Shown one piece after another: positions 53,534 to 62,456 of a stretch of DNA of 64,000 bases. Origin of the DNA: Streptomyces sp. CB01201 (GTDB lineage: Bacteria; Actinomycetota; Actinomycetes; Streptomycetales; Streptomycetaceae); contig NZ_NNBJ01000005.1 in NCBI RefSeq assembly GCF_002803085.1, positions 368,017 through 432,016 on the forward strand, in the 5' to 3' direction. The position numbers and the translations under genes are program-made. How positions within the stretch are numbered: the first letter of the stretch is position 1; every line of letters begins with the position of its first letter. The notes below the pieces were generated by a model. It was not told the DNA's origin and did not search any database. It saw only the letters and a program-made list of their open reading frames with translations.

Positions 53534-54580
53534 TCAGGCGCCCCCGGCCCCCGGGGCGGGCCGGGTGAGGACGCGGCGGAGCCAGCGGGTGCGGGCGCCC
53601 AGCGCCTCCCGGCTGAGCGCCGCCCGGGGTGCGACGGTGTCGAAGCCGTGGAACGCGCCGGGCCACACGTGCAGTTCGGCCTCGCCGCCTGCCCTCCAGA
53701 TCCCCTGGGCGTAGGCGACGACCTCGTCCCGTAAGGTCTCGGCCGACCCGACGTCGAGGTACGCCGGCGGCAGCCCCGACAGATCGGTCGCACGCGCCGG
53801 TGCCGCATACGGCGAGAGGTCGACGGCTCCGTACAAATCGCCCAACAGGGCCTGCCAGGCTGTGGAGTTGGAGGTCCGGTCCCAGGGGTCGAACCCGGCC
53901 GGCCGATGGCTGGAGAGGGTGCCGTCGCGGTCGTCGAGCATCGGGGACAGGAGCAGCTGCCCGACCGGTTCGGGGCCGCCCCGGTCGCGGGCGAGCAGCG
54001 CGAGCGCCGCGGCCAGGCCGCCGCCGGCACTCTTGCCCGCGAGGACGATCCGGCCCGCGTCGACGCCCAGCGCATCCGCGTGCTCGGCCACCCACCCGAG
54101 CCCCGCGCGACAGGCCTCGACCGGGACGGGATACCGCGACCGCGGCGCCAGCGGGTACTCGACGGAGACGACGGCCAAGCCCAGCGGGAGGGCCCACTCG
54201 CGCAGCACCCGGGGAAGCACGGACCAGGCGTTGCCCATGATCATGCCGCCGCCGTGCAGGTAGTAGAGCAACGGAAGCGGCCCGGCGAGCCCGGCGGGCC
54301 GCGCGCCGACCAGCGTCACGTCCGGCCCGCCCGACTGCCCCGGCACACGCAGCTCGCGCACCTCGAAGCGGCCGCCGGCGGCGAGGTCGCCGGCCGTCGG
54401 CCGGGGCCGGGCGCGGGCGTCGAGGCGCTGCCGTTCCGCGAGGTTGTCGGCGGTGATCGGCTCCCTTGCCGCCGCCCCCAACGCGGCGAGCGCCAGGCCC
54501 AGTTCGGGGTCCAAGGGGGGTGCGGTGCGGGCGGCGATCGGCACGTCCGAGCCGGGCGTGGGCGTGCGTGCTCGATCCAT
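53534..54580 (-). CDS. Alpha/beta hydrolase, hormone-sensitive-lipase type esterase
   Basis: 348 aa from ATG 54580. YLHGGGMIMG is the HGGG oxyanion motif, VLAGKSAGGGLAAAL the nucleophile elbow (GxSxGG), YLDVGSAETLRDE contributes the Asp region and GAFHGFD the catalytic His. HSL-type enzymes cleave short- to medium-chain esters. No signal peptide is visible, so it is probably cytoplasmic. The open frame extends upstream to 54751 but has no start signal there. Confidence 0.9.
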   Translation of the reverse strand: MDRARTPTPGSDVPIAARTAPPLDPELGLALAALGAAAREPITADNLAERQRLDARARPRPTAGDLAAGGRFEVRELRVPGQSGGPDVTLVGARPAGLAGPLPLLYYLHGGGMIMGNAWSVLPRVLREWALPLGLAVVSVEYPLAPRSRYPVPVEACRAGLGWVAEHADALGVDAGRIVLAGKSAGGGLAAALALLARDRGGPEPVGQLLLSPMLDDRDGTLSSHRPAGFDPWDRTSNSTAWQALLGDLYGAVDLSPYAAPARATDLSGLPPAYLDVGSAETLRDEVVAYAQGIWRAGGEAELHVWPGAFHGFDTVAPRAALSREALGARTRWLRRVLTRPAPGAGGA

Positions 54581-54761
54581 ACCGCGCAGTAAATCACCGG
54601 TGCCCGGGACATCCGCGCCCCGGCGGCCGACCGGACCGCGACCGACCCGCCGCGCGTGGCCCCACCGCGACCGGCGCCACCGCGACCGACCCCGCCGTGT
54701 GCGGCCCCGCTGCCGTCGGCCCGCCGGCGAGCGGCCGGAATCACGCTTCAAAGACGATTAT

Positions 54762-54790
54762 TTGACGCGATTCATAGGTCTGGTCAGTAT
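54762..54790 (+). promoter_or_regulatory. Probable promoter of the class A PBP gene
   Basis: TTGACG (54762-54767), 17-bp spacer, CAGTAT (54785-54790). Transcription would start near 54797, just before ATG 54801, giving a leaderless or nearly leaderless mRNA if that downstream ATG is used. The stretch 54581-54760 before it holds only imperfect ACCGCGACCG repeats. Confidence 0.5.
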
Positions 54791-56867
54791 GTTTCGCCGT
54801 ATGCCCTTCACGCGCCCGCGCCCGCCCGCATCCCCGTTCACCCGTGTCCTCAAGTTTCTCGGGGTCAGCGCTCTGGCGGGCGGCATGGCCGCCGGGATCG
54901 CGCTGCCGGTCGCGGGGGCGCTAGGCGTGGGGGCCAAATCGGCGGCCGAGAGCTTCAACAACCTGCCCGATGAGTTCAAGACACCCCCGCTGTCCCAGGC
55001 GTCCCAGATATACGACGCCGACGGCGGGCTCATCGCCACCGTCTACGACCGCGACCGCACCGTCATACCCGCGGAACAGATCGCCCCGGTGATGCGCAAG
55101 GCGCTCGTCGACATCGAGGACAACCGCTTCTACCAGCACGGAGCCGTCGACCTCCAGGGCGTGCTGCGCGCCCTCAACAAGAACGCGGCCAGCGGTGCCG
55201 TGTCCCAGGGCGCGTCCACCCTCACCCAGCAGTACGTGAAGAACGTCTTCGTCGAGCAGGCCGGCAGTGACCAGAAGGCGGTGCTCGAAGCCCAGCGCCA
55301 GACCATCGGGCGCAAGATCCAGGAACTGCGCTACGCGATCGAGCTGGAGCAGACGCTGCCCAAGGACCAGATCCTCACCAACTACCTCAACATCACGTTC
55401 TTCGGCGAGCAGGCCTACGGCATCGAGGCCGCCGCCGAGCGCTACTTCAGCGTCCACGCCAAGGACCTCTCGCTGCCCCAGGCCGCCCTCCTCGCCGGGC
55501 TCGTCCAGTCGCCGTCCATGTACGACCCGGTCACCAACGCCCGGCTTGCCAAACAGCGCCGCGACACCGTCCTGAACAAGATGGCCCAGTACGGTTCGAT
55601 CACCACCGCACAGGCCCAGCAGGCCATCGCCGTACCGATCAGGCTCAAGGTCAGCAAGCCACGCCAGGGCTGCATCACCGCCCACCAGGGCGAGGGCTTC
55701 TTCTGCGACTACGTGCACAGGATCGTCCTGACCGACCCGGCCTTCGGCAGGACGGCGACCGACCGGCGGGCGCTGTGGAGCAGGGGCGGCCTCCAGATCC
55801 ACACCACCCTGTCGCCCAAGGCGCAGAAGGCCCTACAGGATTCGGTCACCTCGCACGCGTACACCACGGACGACGCCGCCGCCGTGATGAGCCTCGTCCA
55901 GCCCGGCACCGGCAAGATCGTCGCGATGGGGCAGAGCCGCGACTACGGCCTGGGTGACCACCAGACGGAGATCAACCTCAACGTCGGCACGAACATGGGG
56001 GGCGGCCTCGGCTTCCCCACCGGCTCCACGTTCAAGCCGATCGTCGCCGCCGCGGCCCTGGAGAAGGGCACCAGCCCCGGCCAGCAGTACCCGGCGCCGT
56101 ACTCGATGCCCTGGCCCGCCATGTCCGACTGCGCCGGCAACACCTACCCGGAGAACGGCGAGGTCCACAACGACAGCCAGTCCCTGACCGGGCCCTTCGC
56201 CATGCCGGACGCCATGGCCCAGTCGGTCAACACCTACTTCGCCCAACTGGAGGCCGACACCGGGCTGTGCGATGTGTCGAAGATGGCCAACGCGCTCGGC
56301 ATCACGGCACAGGCGGGCGGCACCAAGCTCCAGGTGGTCCCCTCGCTCACGCTGGGCAGCAACGACCTGACCCCGCTGGAGATGGCCAATGTGTACGCGA
56401 CCTTCGCCAACCACGGCACGTACTGCGCCCCGGTCGCCATCAGCGCGGTGACCAAGCCGGACGGCACGAGCGTCGCCGTGCCGCAGGCCAACTGCCACCA
56501 GGTGATGTCCGCGGAGACCGCCGACACCGTGACCACCATGCTGCTCGGCGTCGTCCAGGACGGCACCGGCAAGCCCGCCGGGCTCACCGACCGCGACAGC
56601 GCGGGCAAGACCGGAACCACCGACGAGAGCAAGCAGGTCTGGTTCGCCGGATACACCCCCGAACTGGCCGGCGCGGCCGTCGTCAGCGACACCCGGAGCC
56701 CGCACGACCTCGACGGCCAGAGCATCGGCGGCGAGACCGTCGGCCAGGCCTTCGGCGGCACCCTCGCCGGACCCGTCTGGCGGGACTCCATCGAGGGCGC
56801 GCTCGCCGGACAGCCCGCCGGAACGCTCACCACGACGGCGCTGCCGGGACCCGGCTCCAACGGCTGA
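54789..56867 (+). CDS. Class A penicillin-binding protein (transglycosylase/transpeptidase)
   Basis: 692 aa from ATG 54789 (688 from ATG 54801). A membrane anchor (~22-50) precedes the GT51 domain with the catalytic Glu near 110 in VDIEDNRFYQHGAVD and STLTQQYVKN. The transpeptidase domain has the Ser-x-x-Lys in TGSTFKPIV near 412, SVN near 478 and KTGT near 606. It polymerises and cross-links peptidoglycan outside the membrane. There is no PASTA domain. Confidence 0.94.
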   Translation: MFRRMPFTRPRPPASPFTRVLKFLGVSALAGGMAAGIALPVAGALGVGAKSAAESFNNLPDEFKTPPLSQASQIYDADGGLIATVYDRDRTVIPAEQIAPVMRKALVDIEDNRFYQHGAVDLQGVLRALNKNAASGAVSQGASTLTQQYVKNVFVEQAGSDQKAVLEAQRQTIGRKIQELRYAIELEQTLPKDQILTNYLNITFFGEQAYGIEAAAERYFSVHAKDLSLPQAALLAGLVQSPSMYDPVTNARLAKQRRDTVLNKMAQYGSITTAQAQQAIAVPIRLKVSKPRQGCITAHQGEGFFCDYVHRIVLTDPAFGRTATDRRALWSRGGLQIHTTLSPKAQKALQDSVTSHAYTTDDAAAVMSLVQPGTGKIVAMGQSRDYGLGDHQTEINLNVGTNMGGGLGFPTGSTFKPIVAAAALEKGTSPGQQYPAPYSMPWPAMSDCAGNTYPENGEVHNDSQSLTGPFAMPDAMAQSVNTYFAQLEADTGLCDVSKMANALGITAQAGGTKLQVVPSLTLGSNDLTPLEMANVYATFANHGTYCAPVAISAVTKPDGTSVAVPQANCHQVMSAETADTVTTMLLGVVQDGTGKPAGLTDRDSAGKTGTTDESKQVWFAGYTPELAGAAVVSDTRSPHDLDGQSIGGETVGQAFGGTLAGPVWRDSIEGALAGQPAGTLTTTALPGPGSNG

Positions 56868-57093
56868 TCCGGCCCGGATGCCGACCGGCGGGCGCCGCGC
56901 CGCCCGGAACTATCGGTCTGTCGTACGAGGCGTCATACCAGAGCGGGACGCTGTGCGTGGAAGTTTGCCAACTGCGCACCGAGGGTGATGGATTGAACAC
57001 TACGGTGAGTGGTCGACGATCAAAGTGGGCCCTGCAAAAGCCGAGTTGGGCCCGCCCCCTGGATCCCCGAGACCCCACGCACCGAGGACGCCG

Positions 57094-59094
57094 ATGTCTC
57101 ACCTCCGCGCACCCGCAGCGCGGCCGGACCGTCGCGAGGGCGGGCGGCACGGCCGCACCACCACCCGGCCGCAGCAGCCCACCGTCGACGCCGGACGCCC
57201 CGCCCCGGGCCGGGCGGCGACGCCCCCCGGGCCGCGCCCGGCACCCGAGTCCCGCATACGTCCGCAGCTGGTGCGCGCCGCCGTACTGCCCGCCACCGTG
57301 GCGGTGCTGTGCGGCGCGGCCGCCGTCGCCTTCACCCTGCACTCCACCGGCCGGCACCCCTCACCGGGGCTCTGGGCCATGCTCGCGGGCTTCGCCGCAC
57401 TCGCCCTCGCGGCCCTGGTCGCGGCCGGGATCGGCGCGGACCGCGCGGCCAAGTCCGTGCTCGGCCGCGCCAACGGACTGCGCCGGGGCAGTGCCCGCTC
57501 CGCGGCGGACCTCCGCACGGTCGTGGAGGCGCTGCGGCGTGGCGAGGGGCCGCCCGCGCGCCGGGCTCCGGCCCAACTGCCGCCGGGGGCGGACGAGTTC
57601 GAGCTGCTCGCGCACGAGCTGACCCGCTCGCACGACGCGGCCGTGGTGGCCGTGGTGCAGGCGTCCCAGCTCTCCAGCAGCGTCGGCAACGAACAGAAGG
57701 TCGAGGTCTTCGTCAACCTCGCGCGCAGGCTGCAATCCCTCGTCCACCGCGAGATCCAGCTCCTGGACGAGCTGGAGAACGAGGTCGAGGACCCCGAGCT
57801 GCTCAAGGGCCTCTTCCACGTCGACCACCTCGCCACCCGCATCCGCCGCCACGCCGAGAACCTGGCCGTGCTCGGCGGGGCCATCTCGCGCCGCCAGTGG
57901 TCGCACCCCGTCACCATGACCGAGGTCCTGCGGTCCTCGATCGCGGAGGTCGAGCAGTACCCCCGCGTCAAGCTCGTCCCGCCGATCGACGGCACACTGC
58001 GCGGCCACGCCGTCGCCGACGTCATCCACCTGCTCGCCGAACTCGTCGAGAACGCGACGGTGTTCAGCGCCCCGCACACACAAGTCCTGTTGCGCGCACA
58101 GTTCGTGACGGCGGGTCTGGCCGTCGAGGTCGAGGACCGTGGCCTCGGCATGCCGGTCACCGAGCAGAACAAGATGAACGCGCTGCTCTCCGACCCCGAC
58201 CAGGTCAACGTGGCCCACCTCTTGCAGGACGGCCGCATCGGACTGTTCGTGGTCTCCGCGCTCGCCCGCAGGCACGGCATCGCGGTACGCCTCCAGACCA
58301 ACATCTACGGCGGGGTCCAGGCCGTACTGGTGCTGCCGCAGGACCTGTTGGGCGCGGAGCCCGAGGGGCTCCAGCAGCAGGACCACTCCCAGCAGGAGGC
58401 GGCGCACAGCCCCGAGCGCGAGAACACCGGCCCGGTCCCGGTGGTCCAGGCACCCGCCGAGGCCGCCCGCCCCGCCGGAGCGACCGCCCCCCTTCCGGCC
58501 CCGGCGTCCGCACCCGCGCTCGCTCCCGTCCACCGGGAACCCGTCCACCGGGAACCGGTCCACGGGGAACCCGTGCACCACCCTCCGGTCCATCACGAAC
58601 CCGCGCACCACGAACCCCCGCGGCCCCAGCCCTTGCACCAGGAGACCTCGCGCCAGGAGCCTCCGCCCCGGCCGTACCTGGCCGAGCCGACCACGGCCGG
58701 GCGGGGCAGCGGACCGCTGCCGGTGCGCGGGGCGCACGACGAGCGGCCCAACCCGGCCGCGGCGGCCCCCGGGATCCAGCACGGCGCGGGCCCCGAGCCC
58801 GCCGAGCCCCGCCTGATCGCCGCACCCCGGGACCGGAACGGAGCCGTGCGGGGCACCATGGGCCGCCCCGACCTGCCCCGGCGGCGTAGCCAGGAACACC
58901 TCGTACCCCAGCTGCGGGACGCACCCGCACCCCGCAGGAGCGATGAACAGGCCCTGCACGACCCGGGGTTGATGGCCGCGTTCCAGCGGGGCATCGGACT
59001 CGCCGAGGCGCAGCAGAGCACCACAGCACAGTCGATCCACCCCTCCCCCCAGGCGCTCCAGTCGGAAACTGACGCCGAACACTCCAAGGAGTAG
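57094..59094 (+). CDS. cvnA: Conservon sensor-like kinase CvnA
   Basis: 666 aa from ATG 57094 with GAGGA upstream. Two membrane helices (~52-75 and 91-112) are followed by a HAMP-like linker, a dimerisation region (NLARRLQSLVHREIQLLDELENEVED) and a GHKL ATPase with LAELVENATVFS as N box, VEDRGLGMP as G1 and GRIGLFVVSALAR as G2. The C-terminal ~230 residues are Pro/Ala/His-rich with short tandem repeats. CvnA proteins sit at the membrane and act with CvnB-D as a GTPase signalling complex. Confidence 0.92.
   Translation: MSHLRAPAARPDRREGGRHGRTTTRPQQPTVDAGRPAPGRAATPPGPRPAPESRIRPQLVRAAVLPATVAVLCGAAAVAFTLHSTGRHPSPGLWAMLAGFAALALAALVAAGIGADRAAKSVLGRANGLRRGSARSAADLRTVVEALRRGEGPPARRAPAQLPPGADEFELLAHELTRSHDAAVVAVVQASQLSSSVGNEQKVEVFVNLARRLQSLVHREIQLLDELENEVEDPELLKGLFHVDHLATRIRRHAENLAVLGGAISRRQWSHPVTMTEVLRSSIAEVEQYPRVKLVPPIDGTLRGHAVADVIHLLAELVENATVFSAPHTQVLLRAQFVTAGLAVEVEDRGLGMPVTEQNKMNALLSDPDQVNVAHLLQDGRIGLFVVSALARRHGIAVRLQTNIYGGVQAVLVLPQDLLGAEPEGLQQQDHSQQEAAHSPERENTGPVPVVQAPAEAARPAGATAPLPAPASAPALAPVHREPVHREPVHGEPVHHPPVHHEPAHHEPPRPQPLHQETSRQEPPPRPYLAEPTTAGRGSGPLPVRGAHDERPNPAAAAPGIQHGAGPEPAEPRLIAAPRDRNGAVRGTMGRPDLPRRRSQEHLVPQLRDAPAPRRSDEQALHDPGLMAAFQRGIGLAEAQQSTTAQSIHPSPQALQSETDAEHSKE
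58531..58620 (+). repeat. 15-bp tandem repeat inside cvnA
   Basis: Six in-frame 15-bp units coding HREPV, HREPV, HGEPV, HHPPV, HHEPA and HHEPP (residues ~480-509), a His/Glu/Pro-rich stretch in the disordered tail. Copy number could vary between strains. Confidence 0.85.
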
Positions 59095-59101
59095 ATGCAC
59101 C

Positions 59102-59536
59102 ATGGCGAGCGATGCGCCGACCGGACACGTCTCGGACCTCGACTGGCTGCTGAGCGGACTGGTCCAGCGGGTGCCCTACACCCGTAACGCGGTTCTGCTC
59201 TCCTCCGACGGACTGGTGAAATCCGTCCACGGTCTGGACACCGACAGCGCCGACCACATGGCGGCCCTCGCCTCCGGCCTGTATTCGCTCGGCCGCAGCG
59301 CGGGAGCGCGCTTCGGCGACGGGGGCGAGGTGCGGCAGGTCGTGGTGGAGCTCGACTCCACCCTGCTCTTCGTGTCCACCGCCGGTTCGGGCACCTGTCT
59401 CGCGGTCCTCGCCGGCCGGGAGGCCGACGCGGCGGTCCTCGGCTACGAGATGGCCATGCTCGTGAAGAGCGTACGACCGTACCTGGTGACCCCGGCCAGG
59501 CAGGGCGCGGGAACCCCCAGCGGCCTGAGGAGCTGA
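59102..59536 (+). CDS. cvnB: Roadblock/LC7 domain protein CvnB
   Basis: 144 aa, single roadblock/LC7 domain (LLSGLVQRVPYTRNAVLLSSDGLV near 13-36 and MAALASGLYSLGRSAG). In conservons CvnB is thought to act as a regulator or activating partner of the CvnD GTPase, similar to MglB with MglA. The ATG is preceded by AAGGAG at 59086-59091, at the end of cvnA, and lies 7 bp after the cvnA stop. Confidence 0.94.
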   Translation: MASDAPTGHVSDLDWLLSGLVQRVPYTRNAVLLSSDGLVKSVHGLDTDSADHMAALASGLYSLGRSAGARFGDGGEVRQVVVELDSTLLFVSTAGSGTCLAVLAGREADAAVLGYEMAMLVKSVRPYLVTPARQGAGTPSGLRS

Positions 59537-59538
59537 CC

Positions 59539-59910
59539 GTGGTGGCCCCGCAGGACGGGCCCTGGCTCGACGACGCGGCCGGACGGCTGATCCGGCCCTA
59601 CACGGTGAGCAACGGCCGCACCCGGCCGAGCGCGACACTGGACCTCCTCTCCCAGGTCATGGCCACCGGCGCCATTCCCCAGACCCATCTGGGTCCCGAG
59701 CACTCGCAGGCACTCGGCCTGTGCAAGGGGCCCACTTCGGTGGCGGAGATCTCGGCCCACCTACGGTTGCCGGCCGTCGTCACCAAAGTGCTCCTGTCCG
59801 ACCTGGTGGACTGCGGGGCGGTGACCGCACGGGCCCCCCGCCTCTCCCACACACCCACCGACCGATCTCTGCTGGAGGCAGTGCTCGATGGCCTACGACG
59901 ACGGCTTTGA
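59539..59910 (+). CDS. cvnC: DUF742 protein CvnC
   Basis: 123 aa with the DUF742 hallmarks: LIRPYTVSNGRTRP, CKGPTSVAEISAHLRLPAVVTKVLLSDLVD and a C-terminal LLEAVLDGLRRRL. The central part is winged-helix-like. GTG 59539 directly follows the cvnB stop (2-bp gap) with GAGGAG upstream. It overlaps cvnD by 23 bp. The precise role in the complex is not established. Confidence 0.94.
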   Translation: MVAPQDGPWLDDAAGRLIRPYTVSNGRTRPSATLDLLSQVMATGAIPQTHLGPEHSQALGLCKGPTSVAEISAHLRLPAVVTKVLLSDLVDCGAVTARAPRLSHTPTDRSLLEAVLDGLRRRL

Positions 59911-60505
59911 CGCCCTGCCCGCCAGGGACGCCGGGGACCTGTTCCCGACCGCGCTGAAGATTCTCGTCGCGGGCGGGTTCGGGGTCGGCAAGACGACCTT
60001 TGTCGGAGCGGTCAGCGAGATCGAACCGCTCTCCACCGAAGAACTCCTCACCACGGTCAGCGCGGCCCACGACAGCCTGGAAGGAATCGAGTCCAAGACC
60101 ACCACCACGGTCGCCATGGACTTCGGCCGCATCACGCTCGACGACCGCCATGTGCTCTACCTGTTCGGCACGCCGGGACAGGAGCGCTTCTGGTTCATGT
60201 GGGACGAGTTGTCCGAAGGAGCGCTCGGTGCGGTGATCCTCGCCGACACCCGGCGGCTCGACGAATGCTTCTGTGCCGTCGACTTCTTCGAGCGCCGGGG
60301 CATCGGATTCCTCGTCGCCGTCAACGAGTTCGACGGCTCCTACCGCTACGACCCGGAGGAGGTGCGGGCCGCCATAGACCTCAAGCCCGAGGTCCCCGTC
60401 GTGCTCTGCGACGCCCGCATCGGCAGCTCCGGCATCCGCACGCTGGTCACCCTGGTCCAGCACCTGCTCGCCACCATCCCGGCAGCCACCAGCCCTGGAG
60501 CCTGA
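59888..60505 (+). CDS. cvnD: Conservon GTPase CvnD
   Basis: 205 aa small Ras-like/MglA-type GTPase. P-loop GGFGVGKTTF near 26-35, the switch region ESKTTTTVAMDFG, FGTPGQERFWFMW as the G3 motif, and VAVNEFDG in place of the usual NKxD base-recognition motif. The ATG lies inside cvnC. It is the effector GTPase of the conservon. Confidence 0.94.
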   Translation: MAYDDGFDALPARDAGDLFPTALKILVAGGFGVGKTTFVGAVSEIEPLSTEELLTTVSAAHDSLEGIESKTTTTVAMDFGRITLDDRHVLYLFGTPGQERFWFMWDELSEGALGAVILADTRRLDECFCAVDFFERRGIGFLVAVNEFDGSYRYDPEEVRAAIDLKPEVPVVLCDARIGSSGIRTLVTLVQHLLATIPAATSPGA

Positions 60506-60507
60506 CA

Positions 60508-61077
60508 ATGACGTACGACCCGACCGGACATCTGCTGCTCACCCCCGTCGACCGCGAGGCACCGGTCCGTGTCCAGCGGCTGCGCCAGCTGGGCATGGGG
60601 GAGCGGCCCGACCCGGCCTTCGACGAGTTCGCGCACAAGCTCGCGGAGGTGACCGGAGCCCCCTTCTCGATGGTCAACTTCATCGACGAGAACCAGCAGT
60701 TCTTCGCCGGCCTGCACACCCCCGACGGCTCCCACAACGGCTCGGACCTGAACGCGGCGGCCGTCTCCGGCGGGGTCAGCCGGATCATGGCGCGCGACCA
60801 CGGCTACTGCCCGCACGTCGTGGTCCGCCGCAAGGCGCTCGTCCTGGAGGACGTGTGCGACTACCCGCGTTTCGCCGGCAACCCGGTGGTGGACGAGATC
60901 GGCATCCGCTCCTATCTCGGGGCACCGCTCATCGACCGCACCGGCATCGCACTCGGCACGATCTGCGTGGTGGACACCGAGCCCCGGCCCTGGGGCAGGG
61001 CCGGCCTTGAGACGATCAAGTCGATGGCGGCGGAGCTGATCGAGCAGATTCACCGCCGCGAGGACGGCCGGTTCTGA
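60508..61077 (+). CDS. GAF-domain protein (fifth conservon gene)
   Basis: 189 aa consisting of one GAF domain (~45-185) with ITEEGAPFSMVNFIDENQQFF-like core, HGYCPHVVVRRKALVLEDVCDYPRFAGNPVVDEIGIRSYLGAPL split over residues ~105-150 and GTICVVD. It starts 2 bp after cvnD, so it is co-transcribed. Cys residues in the GYCPH and EDVCDY segments could hold a cofactor or sense redox, but no chromophore attachment can be claimed. Confidence 0.88.
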   Translation: MTYDPTGHLLLTPVDREAPVRVQRLRQLGMGERPDPAFDEFAHKLAEVTGAPFSMVNFIDENQQFFAGLHTPDGSHNGSDLNAAAVSGGVSRIMARDHGYCPHVVVRRKALVLEDVCDYPRFAGNPVVDEIGIRSYLGAPLIDRTGIALGTICVVDTEPRPWGRAGLETIKSMAAELIEQIHRREDGRF

Positions 61078-61101
61078 GCCGTCCCCGCGAGGCGTCCGCC
61101 G

Positions 61102-62307
61102 TCAGTGGGCCGTGGCCATCTCCTGCATGCGCAGGAGTTCGGAGAGCCGCTGCGACCACTGGCCCTTCGCGGTGCCGAGTGCCACCTCGGCCAGCCGCAG
61201 GAGCTGTACGTCGGAGGTACCGGCCGGGGCGAAGATGTGGTGGGCGTCGCGCAGATACCGCTCGATGGGGCGGTCGGTGAACAGACCGGCCGCCGCATGG
61301 ATCTCCATGGCATTGCGCGCGGAATCCAGCGCCGACTCCACGTTGACGACCTTGGCGTTCATGAGTTCGGCGTCGCACGGCAGCCCCTGGTCGAGCAGCT
61401 GGACCGCGTGGTAGGCGACGAGCCGGGCCGTCATCACCCGGGACTGCAACTGTCCCAACTTGATTTTGATGTTGGGCAGTTCGTGCAACGGCTTGCCATA
61501 ACGGATCCGTTCCGCGCAGAACCTGGTGGTCTCTTCAAGGATCGCCTGATGGATGCCGAGCGACACGGCGGTGAGGTTGGCCCGCCCGTACAGGACGCTG
61601 GAGGAGTACGCGACGGCCAGGCCGTCCCCCTCCTCGCCCAGCCGATTGGCTGCCGGCACACGGCAGTTGTCGAAACGGACCTCGCCGAAGCTGAAGCCGT
61701 GCAGCCCCATCGCCTCGCGGTGCTCGCCCAGCGAGAAGCCGGGACGGTCGGACTCGACGAGGAAGGCGGAGAGGCCCCTGGAGCCCGGTCCGGTGCGCAG
61801 GACCACACCATGGAGATCGCCCACATGACTGTTGCCCACATAGACTTTTCGGCCATTGAGTACGTAATCGTCGCCATCGCGGACCGCGCTCGCGGCCATG
61901 CCCAGGACATGGCCGCCCGACTCGGGTTCGGTGACCGCGATCGTCGGCAGGCACACGCCCGCGGCGACGGCGGGCAGCCAGCACTTCCTCTGTTCCTCGT
62001 TCCCGAAATGCACGATCTTGGCGACGCCGAGCTGGGAGGCCTGGACCATGGCCCCCATCGCGCCGCTCACCCGGGACAGCTCCTCGATGATGATGGTCTT
62101 GCCGAGGTGTCCCACGCCCATCCCGCCGTACGCGGGGCTGACGGTGGCCCCTATCCAGCCCTGCCGCGCGATGAGCCGCGACAGCTCGTGCTGGACGGTG
62201 CGGGCCGCCTCCATCTCGGCGATCCGCGGCCTTACCTCGCGTTCCGCGAAGTGCCTTACGTCGTCCCTGAGTTGCTGGTGCAGTCGGCTGTTGAAGTATC
62301 CGTCCAT
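61102..62307 (-). CDS. Acyl-CoA dehydrogenase family protein, unusual active site
   Basis: 401 aa from ATG 62307 with GGAGG 9 nt upstream. N-terminal, middle and C-terminal acyl-CoA dehydrogenase domains are present (LIARQGWIGATVSPAYGG; AVTEPESGGH as the FAD/acyl region; GKPLHELPNIKIKLG; IERYLRDAHHIFAPAGTSDVQLL). The catalytic Glu of the usual IYEGT motif is Ala362 (FAPAGT), so the base must lie elsewhere, as in isovaleryl-type enzymes, or the reaction differs. Convergent with the conservon. Confidence 0.88.
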   Translation of the reverse strand: MDGYFNSRLHQQLRDDVRHFAEREVRPRIAEMEAARTVQHELSRLIARQGWIGATVSPAYGGMGVGHLGKTIIIEELSRVSGAMGAMVQASQLGVAKIVHFGNEEQRKCWLPAVAAGVCLPTIAVTEPESGGHVLGMAASAVRDGDDYVLNGRKVYVGNSHVGDLHGVVLRTGPGSRGLSAFLVESDRPGFSLGEHREAMGLHGFSFGEVRFDNCRVPAANRLGEEGDGLAVAYSSSVLYGRANLTAVSLGIHQAILEETTRFCAERIRYGKPLHELPNIKIKLGQLQSRVMTARLVAYHAVQLLDQGLPCDAELMNAKVVNVESALDSARNAMEIHAAAGLFTDRPIERYLRDAHHIFAPAGTSDVQLLRLAEVALGTAKGQWSQRLSELLRMQEMATAH

Positions 62308-62427
62308 CCCGCGAGCCCTCCTCCGCGAAACGCCTGCACCGGGTGGCCCCGGCAGGTGGTGCATCGGCAGTGGTCCCTCCCGAAGAGGCCGGCCTCCTCG
62401 TACCGTGAAGCGACTTCGCCCTGTGCG

Positions 62428-62456
62428 ACTTCGTCTCGTGTGCCATCCGCTGTCAA
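62428..62456 (-). promoter_or_regulatory. Possible promoter of the acyl-CoA dehydrogenase gene
   Basis: On the minus strand a perfect TTGACA (62456-62451) is followed after 17 bp by CGAAGT (62433-62428). The -10 is poor, but it lies within one of two direct CGAAGTCGC repeats (62425-62433 and 62410-62418), which might bind an activator. Confidence 0.4.
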
